DNA of 53,792 bases. Source: Myxococcales bacterium (lineage in GTDB: Bacteria > Myxococcota_A > Polyangia > Polyangiales > SLQV01). Every line of letters starts with the position of its first letter. Position 1 is the first letter of the stretch. The notes under the pieces were generated by a model. It searched no databases, was not told the DNA's origin, and was given only the letters and a program-made list of their open reading frames with translations. Shown here piece after piece: positions 47,071 through 53,792 of this stretch. The translations under genes and the position numbers were made by a program. The DNA lies in contig SLQV01000043.1 of NCBI GenBank assembly GCA_007131285.1, positions 1-53,792 of the forward strand, written 5' to 3'.

Positions 47071-49737
47071 ATGCTCTTAGAGGCTTTGCAGCAGACGGAA
47101 CAGTCAAAGACTGGCACGGCGCAGGGGTTTGGGGACGCGGAGTTAGAGGGTGTAGGGGCCACGGTCCCAGCAGAACCCACAGAGCTTCGGGACCCCAACG
47201 CGTTAGACCTAACGACCCAGGTGCACGTTGCCGGTGGCACGGCCGACGAGCACGCGGCGAGCGTGCGCCATGGCGTAGATGTGCGGGCGACGCAGCAGCG
47301 TTTGGCCGACGAGCGCGCGAGTGAGCGGAGGCGAGATCGCGCGCATGTCGGTGATGAGGGTGAAGACACCGCCCCGACAATGCGCGTCCTTAAACGTAAT
47401 GGCGGCATTGAACCCGTCGACGTGACCAAGATCGTACGCGCCGTGGGCCGCTGCTGTCCTGGGTTGCGGCATGTCGATGCGAATCGCGTCGCCATCAAAA
47501 CCATCTCCGGGCTCTACGACGGCGCTAGCACCAAGGAACTCGACCAGCTTTCCATTCAGACGGCGGCTTCGCTCATCGCCGAGGAGCCCGAGTACTCGCG
47601 CCTCGCGGCGCGTCTGCTCTCGGCCTACATCTCCAAGGAGGTCCGGGGCCAGTTCATTCACTCCTTCTCCCAGTCCATCCTGCGCGGCCATGAGCTAGGC
47701 CTGATCAACGAACGCCTGGTCAACTTCGTCACCGTTAACCAGCGCAAGCTTGACGACGCCATCGAGCAGGATGGTGATTTTCGCTTTGAATACTTTGGCT
47801 TGCGTACGGTGTACGACCGCTATTTGGTGCGGCATCCCGAGGCTCGGGACGTTATCGAAACGGCGCAGTATTTCTTTATGCGGGTTGCGTGCGCGCTGAG
47901 CGAGACTCCGGCGGAAGCGATTGAACTCTACGGCCTACTGTCGCGCCTTGAGTACATGCCAAGCTCGCCAACGCTCTTCAACGCTGGCACCTGCCACGAG
48001 CAGCTTTCGTCGTGTTTTCTGCTCGATTCCCCTTCGGATGCGCTTGAGTCCATTTATCGTCGTTATACCGATATAGCGCTGCTTTCAAAGTTCTCCGGCG
48101 GCATCGGCCTCGCCTATCACCGCGTGCGTGCACGTGGCTCACTAATCGCTTCCACGAACGGTCATTCCAACGGTATCGTGCCCTGGCTCAAGACGCTGGA
48201 TGCCTCCGTCGCCGCGGTGAACCAAGGCGGCAAGCGCAAGGGCGCATGCTGCGTGTACCTCGAGCCTTGGCACGCTGACATCGAGTCTTTCCTCGAGCTC
48301 CGCGAGAATACCGGTGACGAGGCGCAGCGCACACACAATCTCAACCTCGCCAACTGGGTCAGTGACCTCTTTATGAAGCGCGTCGAGACCGATGCGGATT
48401 GGTCGCTTTTCGACCCGAAGAGCGTCGGTGATTTTCCGGATCTTTTCGGCGAAGCCTTCGAAAAGGCCTACGTGGAAGCCGAAGCCAAAGGTCTTGCGGT
48501 GCGCAAGGTCAAAGCGCGCGACCTCTACGCACGCATGATGCGCTCCCTCGCGCAGACCGGTAACGGCTGGATTACCTTCAAGGATGCGAGCAACCTCAAA
48601 TCCAATCAGACCGCCGACCCGGGAACGCCGGGCGCGGGCGCGGGCCGTACCATTCACCTCTCGAACCTTTGCACCGAGATTCTTGAGGTCACAACAGAAC
48701 AAGAGACCGCGGTGTGCAACCTCGGCTCGATCAACCTGGCGCGCCATCTCGGCGACGACGGGATTGACTACGCCAAGGTGCAGGCCACGGTGGCACGCGC
48801 CGTGCGTCAACTCGATCAGGTCATCGACCTGAACTTCTACCCCATCGATGGGGCACGCGTATCGAATAGCAAATGGCGGCCGGTGGGCCTCGGCCTGATG
48901 GGCCTGCAGGACGTATTTTTCGCGCTCGGCCTGCCCTTCGATTCGGAGGAAGCCAAGGCAATCTCCCGCCGCGTCCAGGAGGAAATTTACTACGCCGCGC
49001 TCCGCGCATCCTGCGAACTGGCGCAAACACGCGGCGCCCACCCAGCGTTTCCCGATACGCGTCTCGCGAAGGGTGTCTTCCAGTTTGAGCTATGGGGCGT
49101 CGCGCCGGCGGACCCCGCCCGCTGGGAGGCGTTGCGTCAGGATATCATGGCGCATGGCCTGCGTAACTCATTGCTGATCGCCATCGCACCCACGGCGACG
49201 ATAGCGTCCATTGCTGGCTGCTACGAATGCATTGAGCCGCAGGTTTCGAATCTCTTCAAGCGTGAGACACTCTCCGGCGAGTTCATTCAGGTCAACCGCC
49301 ATCTGGTACGCGAGTTGAAAAGCCGTGGCCTATGGACCGACGAAATTCGTACCCAGATCAAGACATCCGAAGGCTCGATTCAGCACATCGAAGCCATCCC
49401 CGAAGATGTCCGCCAGGTGTATCGCACGGCCTGGGAGCTTTCGATGCGTGAACTTATCGATATGGCTGCCGAGCGAGGTGCGTTTATCGACCAGAGCCAG
49501 TCGCTTAACCTCTTTGCCGAAAGCCCCAACATTGGTCGTCTCTCGTCGATGTATATGTACGCTTGGAAGCGCGGCTTAAAGACGACATACTATCTGCGTT
49601 CGCGGCCAGCCACGCGCATCAACCAAACCACGGTAGAGAGTCAGCGTCCCCCGGCCCCCGGCGTGGAAGCGCCAGACTTGAGCGCGGTCATCGCCTGCAG
49701 TCTGGAGAATCCCGAGTCCTGCGAGGCGTGCCAATAG
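47071..49737 (+). CDS. nrdA: Ribonucleoside-diphosphate reductase alpha subunit with one ATP-cone
   Basis: MRVLKRNGGIEPVDVTKIVRAVGR ATP-cone; MPSSPTLFNAGTCHEQLSSCFLL; NLGSINLARHL; IAPTATIASIAGCYECIEP; MYMYAWKRGLKTTYYLRSRPA; C-terminal CEACQ; SD GGAGGAAAG before 47071. Confidence 0.97.
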   Translation: MLLEALQQTEQSKTGTAQGFGDAELEGVGATVPAEPTELRDPNALDLTTQVHVAGGTADEHAASVRHGVDVRATQQRLADERASERRRDRAHVGDEGEDTAPTMRVLKRNGGIEPVDVTKIVRAVGRCCPGLRHVDANRVAIKTISGLYDGASTKELDQLSIQTAASLIAEEPEYSRLAARLLSAYISKEVRGQFIHSFSQSILRGHELGLINERLVNFVTVNQRKLDDAIEQDGDFRFEYFGLRTVYDRYLVRHPEARDVIETAQYFFMRVACALSETPAEAIELYGLLSRLEYMPSSPTLFNAGTCHEQLSSCFLLDSPSDALESIYRRYTDIALLSKFSGGIGLAYHRVRARGSLIASTNGHSNGIVPWLKTLDASVAAVNQGGKRKGACCVYLEPWHADIESFLELRENTGDEAQRTHNLNLANWVSDLFMKRVETDADWSLFDPKSVGDFPDLFGEAFEKAYVEAEAKGLAVRKVKARDLYARMMRSLAQTGNGWITFKDASNLKSNQTADPGTPGAGAGRTIHLSNLCTEILEVTTEQETAVCNLGSINLARHLGDDGIDYAKVQATVARAVRQLDQVIDLNFYPIDGARVSNSKWRPVGLGLMGLQDVFFALGLPFDSEEAKAISRRVQEEIYYAALRASCELAQTRGAHPAFPDTRLAKGVFQFELWGVAPADPARWEALRQDIMAHGLRNSLLIAIAPTATIASIAGCYECIEPQVSNLFKRETLSGEFIQVNRHLVRELKSRGLWTDEIRTQIKTSEGSIQHIEAIPEDVRQVYRTAWELSMRELIDMAAERGAFIDQSQSLNLFAESPNIGRLSSMYMYAWKRGLKTTYYLRSRPATRINQTTVESQRPPAPGVEAPDLSAVIACSLENPESCEACQ

Positions 49738-49978
49738 CGCGCGCGTTTCGTTGGCGTCGGGGTGGACGACCGCCCGGATGTCAGCCGGGGGTACGCCTAA
49801 GTCGGTGCATGTAGGGCAGGATTTTTGGGCCGCTACCTAGTGGAAATATCAGCGTTTCGGCCCCATAATTAAGAGAGTGAGATAAAGCGATGCGCTTGGA
49901 CCAGTTGCCCGGTTTCAAAGACCAGCGGTTGGCATGACGCTTGGTGAATCTCAGCGCGTAAGAAGGTAGGACACAGAT

Positions 49979-50977
49979 ATGTTGCTCGATCCCGGAATGA
50001 ATCTGACCTTGCGGCCCATGCGCTACCCAAAGTTTTACGAGATGTATCGCGCTTCGATCCGCAATACATGGACGGTAGAAGAGGTTGATTTCTCGACCGA
50101 TATCGTGGATCTGCACACCAAGCTGACCGACGGAGACCGGCATGTTGTCAGCCGTCTTGTCGCCTTTTTCGCGACAGGAGACTCCATCGTGTCCAATAAC
50201 CTGGTGCTGAACCTCTACAAGCACATCAACGCGCCGGAAGCGCGCATGTACTTATCGCGTCAGCTCTACGAAGAGGCGCTGCACGTCCAGTTCTACCTGA
50301 CCCTCCTCGACACCTACGTGCCCGACCTGGAGGAACGCGCCAAGGCATTCTCCGCTATCGAGCAAATCCCCTCGATTAAACGCAAAGGTGAGTTCTGTCA
50401 GAAGTGGATAGACTCCATCCACGACCTCGATAGCCTGCAAACTGAGGAAGACCGACGCAACTTCCTCATGAATCTGATCTGCTTTGCTACGTGCATCGAA
50501 GGACTGTTCTTCTTCGCGGCCTTTGCTTACGTGTACTTCTTCCGGTCACGAGGGCTACTGCATGGTCTCGCCGCGGGCACAAACTGGGTCTTCCGCGACG
50601 AGAGTGCGCACATGAACTTTGCCTTCGAGGTCGTCGAGACCGTCCGGCGCGAAGAGCCCGACCTCTTCGACGATGCGTTGAAGGCACGTATTGCCGCGAT
50701 GATCGACGAGGCGGTGAGCTGCGAGCTAGCCTTTGCGGAAGATCTTCTCAGCGGCGGCATTCCGGGCCTTTCGCTCAAAGAAATGCGCGAATACCTTGAG
50801 TATGTTGCAGACCAGCGTCTCGCGACGCTGGGCTTAGAGAAGCGCTACTTTGCGAAGAACCCCTTCGGCTTCATGGAGCTTCAGGACGTCCAAGAGCTCA
50901 CCAACTTCTTCGAACGCCGAGTTTCCTCTTACCAAGTCGGCGTTACCGGAGATGTTTGCTTCGACGCCACATTTTAG
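49979..50977 (+). CDS. nrdB: Ribonucleoside-diphosphate reductase beta subunit (class I, radical Tyr retained)
   Basis: ATGDSIVSNNL; EEALHVQFY (E-x2-H-x3-Y); IEGLFFFAAFAYVYFF; FRDESAHMNFAFE. Confidence 0.97.
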   Translation: MLLDPGMNLTLRPMRYPKFYEMYRASIRNTWTVEEVDFSTDIVDLHTKLTDGDRHVVSRLVAFFATGDSIVSNNLVLNLYKHINAPEARMYLSRQLYEEALHVQFYLTLLDTYVPDLEERAKAFSAIEQIPSIKRKGEFCQKWIDSIHDLDSLQTEEDRRNFLMNLICFATCIEGLFFFAAFAYVYFFRSRGLLHGLAAGTNWVFRDESAHMNFAFEVVETVRREEPDLFDDALKARIAAMIDEAVSCELAFAEDLLSGGIPGLSLKEMREYLEYVADQRLATLGLEKRYFAKNPFGFMELQDVQELTNFFERRVSSYQVGVTGDVCFDATF

Positions 50978-51059
50978 AAGAGCACCGAAGCCTAGGTATC
51001 GCAGCTGGCGCCTCCGGGTGCGTGCCGGATGGTCTCGGCGGCCAAGTGTCGGCAGGCAG

Positions 51060-52283
51060 CTAAGTGTTGGGGGGGAATAGCGCCTTGAACGGCATAGTCT
51101 CGAGTTCTTCGGCAGTGTAGGGGCGCCGAGCGGGTCCGATGCCGGCCCAAAGCAGCGAGAAGCGTCCGGCGTCGGGTTCAACGACAACGCTGTGCAGTCT
51201 GGGACGCGTCTCGAGCAGCGCGCCTTCGCGACCATCGACAAATAGCCGTGGGGGCACGTTGGGCAGGTTAAAGCGCACGTTTTCTCGGCTAGGATGTAGA
51301 CGCACAAGTTCGATGGCCTCGCCCGGTCCCACCCTCCGTGCGAGTCCCAGAGAAGCTCCATTCGCGAAGTAGGGAGAGACGCGCTCGAGGTCCGGGTCTG
51401 ATTCGGAGTCCGCAAGCAGTGCAGTAAAAACGCTTTTGGGATAAAACCCCCGGCGCACCTCGGTGTAATGTTGGGAGAGCGGGGCGTGCTCCGTCGGTAG
51501 CCCCGCGCACGCACAGCGGGGAAAAAGGGATGGTTCCTGCCAGCCTAGCGTCCATGGAAGCGGCATGCGCGGCCATAGGTCTGGGGACCCGGCGGCGAGT
51601 TGCTCCGGGTGAAGGCGGCCCGTCGGCTCCTCAAGCTGCGGGAGCTGGAAATGGTCAAAAGACGCGCGCGTCACCTCGACCAGATAGCCACGCCCGAACG
51701 GGTTGCGCGGGTAGCGGTAGGGGCTCGCCTCCGCCACCGCTTCGTCGTCACCCAGTAGGTCGCGCGCCTCCTCGTAGGGGTTGCCGTAGCGCGCCTCCGC
51801 AGCCACGTCGCTGCCCCCGTAGGCCAGCGCCATGGTTAGCGGAACGGCGCCCGTAAAGGGCTGTGCATCAGAGAAACGAACCCGACCAAGATGGTCGAGC
51901 CCCGCGCTTCGCTCCCCCAGCACGCTCAGAACCTTGCGGTGCTTGCCAATCGTTATCGCGGCTTCGAACGAGCGCTCCCCCCTGCGGGGGTACGCGTGTC
52001 CCAGCACAACGACGTCCGTCAGTGGTTTGAAGGGATAGAGGTCGCTGTCGTGCAGCATCAGCCCGAGCGGGCTCGCCGGGTCATCGACACAATCCTCGTA
52101 GAGATGCACCTGACTCTCAGCGGGCCAAATCCGGCCATCGACATCGAACGCATAGGTGCGCTTCGCCAGAACGAGCAGCGCAAAGAGGGATCCACCCCGG
52201 AGCTGTGCTTCCGTGCCCTCCATCCCAGCGGGCGTCTCAATCGACAACTGCCTGGCGGCTCCTCCTGATGCGCCGAGCTCCAC
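51060..52283 (-). CDS. DUF2169 domain protein (type VI secretion-associated), GTG start
   Basis: LLVLAKRTYAFDVDGRIWPAESQVHLYEDCVDDPASPLGLMLHDSDLYPFKPLTDVVVLGHAYPRRGERSFEAAITIGKHRKVLSVLGER; RYPRNPFGRGYLVE. Confidence 0.88.
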   Translation of the reverse strand: MELGASGGAARQLSIETPAGMEGTEAQLRGGSLFALLVLAKRTYAFDVDGRIWPAESQVHLYEDCVDDPASPLGLMLHDSDLYPFKPLTDVVVLGHAYPRRGERSFEAAITIGKHRKVLSVLGERSAGLDHLGRVRFSDAQPFTGAVPLTMALAYGGSDVAAEARYGNPYEEARDLLGDDEAVAEASPYRYPRNPFGRGYLVEVTRASFDHFQLPQLEEPTGRLHPEQLAAGSPDLWPRMPLPWTLGWQEPSLFPRCACAGLPTEHAPLSQHYTEVRRGFYPKSVFTALLADSESDPDLERVSPYFANGASLGLARRVGPGEAIELVRLHPSRENVRFNLPNVPPRLFVDGREGALLETRPRLHSVVVEPDAGRFSLLWAGIGPARRPYTAEELETMPFKALFPPNT

Positions 52284-53107
52284 TAGAACGCCTCCACGCC
52301 CTGGAGCAACGCGGCGTAAGTTGCTTCTGTCGCGGCGCTTTCCTTGGTGTAGTCCGGCGCGCCTCCCTGGGCGGCCAGGCCCGAAGTCAAAGCGCGGTTC
52401 GCAATCTCCGACGGAATTCTCATCTCCAGCTCGGTGCGACTGAACACCCGGATATTGCGCCCCGTTATCTGGCCGCGCGTTTTCAGGTAGCGGTCCGAGA
52501 GCAACCGCCCTGAAGCTCCCCCGGGATGACGGAGGGCTCTTCGCAGTATCTTGCGCCGCATGCGCGCCTCCGCACGAGAGTTCGAGCGACTAAAGTATTT
52601 GCTGACCAGTTTTGCCTGCACATGCGCGGCGACGATGCTGAGTAGGCCTCCCATTAAGTCACTCAAGCTCATGCGTGACGACACCGTGCCAGGAGCTATG
52701 ACCTTAAACATCGTGATAATTGGGAAGTTAGAACAGTTGTCGCTAAACCCGAGTACGACCGCGGGTGCGACTGCGACGGCGCTTGGGCCGCCAGGTGTCC
52801 CGACCTGCACACTGCTCACTGAGAAGTTGAGCGTAGACCCGCTTAGCAGCACATGAACGGGGAAGATAAGATTCGGTCCGGTCGGAATGTGTGGAATGAG
52901 TGCGCCGATGTCGTGACCGTTCGTGACCGTTTGGAAGTTGTCACACAGCACCGTGCGGCTGAGGGTATCCGGCGAGGTCAAAGCCCACTTCAGTCGCGCG
53001 CAGGTGAGATGCGGAAAGTTGGGGACAGGCGGGCCAATAGGGCTCGGCATCGACTCGTGGATATCGAGACCAACCATCACGTGTGCCGATTTATGAAGGT
53101 TTTGCAT
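52283..53107 (-). CDS. DUF2169-linked protein of unknown function, possibly PAAR-like
   Basis: 274 aa between two DUF2169 genes; VSSVQVGTPGGPSAVAVAPAVVLGFSDNCSNFP; stop overlaps next start (TAGTG). Confidence 0.55.
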   Translation of the reverse strand: MQNLHKSAHVMVGLDIHESMPSPIGPPVPNFPHLTCARLKWALTSPDTLSRTVLCDNFQTVTNGHDIGALIPHIPTGPNLIFPVHVLLSGSTLNFSVSSVQVGTPGGPSAVAVAPAVVLGFSDNCSNFPIITMFKVIAPGTVSSRMSLSDLMGGLLSIVAAHVQAKLVSKYFSRSNSRAEARMRRKILRRALRHPGGASGRLLSDRYLKTRGQITGRNIRVFSRTELEMRIPSEIANRALTSGLAAQGGAPDYTKESAATEATYAALLQGVEAF

Positions 53108-53234
53108 GGGTCACTTGGTATTTCCCTAAGCCGTCACAGGTTCTTAAGGGAGGGGCGTTCGCGTGGGTGTGTAGGTCGGGGGGCACTTAGGCATTTGGGA
53201 TTCGCACGTGAGGGGGAGATAGCCGGTCCGTCCG

Positions 53235-53792
53235 TTAGGAAGGCGCCGCATCCGGCATGGGCAGCAGGTGGCACTCCCGCACTTCTTTCGCGATAACGCG
53301 ATAAGTAAACGGGAAGCGATAGCTGATAAATAGTAGCCCGCGTTCCGCATCAATGCCGATTTGATCAATGGCGAGTGGTCGCTCGTGGAGCGCATCGCCC
53401 AAGCGCAGCTGGACCCATGCGCCGGGACCCTGCAGCTGAAAGCTCAGCGCGCCGTCGGGATGCAAGCCTTCCACCTGGACCGGTTGCCCGGGCGCAACGC
53501 CCTCGAGGACCATACGTGGAAAGGCCGCATTGTGGAGCCGCGGTGTGAGCATCTCGATGGCACTTTTGTCCTCACTTAGCTTGGTGCCGCTCAAGATACG
53601 CAGTCCGTGTGTTTGAGGGCAGAATCCTACGCCTGCCGGTTCGGGTTGGTCGCGCCAATGTCTGATGGGTGCCTCCACGAGCTCGAGATTCGGCAAGGGG
53701 CCATCGATTGCCGCATCCTGCTCGATGTAATAGCCCCGGCCTTCGGGGTTGAGGGGGTAGGGCACGCTCAGGCCGTCCCACACAGTCCGGCC
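53235..53792 (-). CDS. DUF2169 domain protein, C-terminal part (5' end outside window)
   Basis: LSVPYPLNPEGRGYYIEQDAAIDGPLPNLELVEAPIRHWRDQPEPAGVGF matches the DUF2169 C-terminal pattern of the neighbouring copy. Confidence 0.75.
   Translation of the reverse strand, partial: GRTVWDGLSVPYPLNPEGRGYYIEQDAAIDGPLPNLELVEAPIRHWRDQPEPAGVGFCPQTHGLRILSGTKLSEDKSAIEMLTPRLHNAAFPRMVLEGVAPGQPVQVEGLHPDGALSFQLQGPGAWVQLRLGDALHERPLAIDQIGIDAERGLLFISYRFPFTYRVIAKEVRECHLLPMPDAAPS

Noticed and set aside
46833-47504. 223-aa minus-strand ORF
   Set aside because: It overlaps the nrd regulatory palindromes and the nrdA 5' end; Ser/Arg/Pro-rich composition typical of spurious frames.
48142-49041. 299-aa minus-strand ORF
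   Set aside because: Antisense to the conserved nrdA catalytic region; codon-bias artefact.
49979-50977. Possible class Ic (Tyr-less) NrdB
   Set aside because: The E-x2-H-x3-Y motif (EALHVQFY) retains the radical Tyr; ordinary class I beta subunit.

Overview
This 53.8-kb window is GC-rich, essentially contiguous bacterial chromosome. From start to end it contains: (1) tuf followed by an S10-spc-alpha ribosomal superoperon (rpsJ to rplQ, with secY, adk and rpoA) and argS. rplC (L3), rpsN (S14), infA and map are missing from their usual positions. (2) A regulatory and accessory stretch: a lipoprotein-like peroxiredoxin, a 943-aa pseudo-kinase/pseudo-receiver/SpoIIE-type phosphatase followed by STAS-like and HATPase-like partner-switching proteins, an opgH-like pseudogene, a HAD-IIA hydrolase, an APH-fold kinase-like protein, orphan proteins, a receiver plus degenerate GGDEF protein, rsmB, tRNA-Pro(CGG) and a receiver-XRE regulator. 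(3) A flippase, an EtfD/HdrD-like Fe-S membrane protein and pyruvate kinase. (4) Four large polytopic membrane proteins of GT-C/DUF2723 character. (5) nrdA and nrdB, preceded by two candidate NrdR boxes. (6) A partial DUF2169 (T6SS-associated) cluster cut off by the window end. The least ordinary signals are the ribosomal-operon gene absences, the non-canonical EF-Tu switch I, the all-degenerate partner-switching module, an in-frame palindromic insertion in rsmB, and the nrd regulatory region. No CRISPR array, rRNA or complete transposon was seen. The gene content (DUF2169 pair, receiver-XRE, 'VRHRGKTYHVQTEDSG' protein) is reminiscent of Myxococcota-like genomes, but I do not assign a taxon. 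All family calls come from reading the translations, not from database searches.
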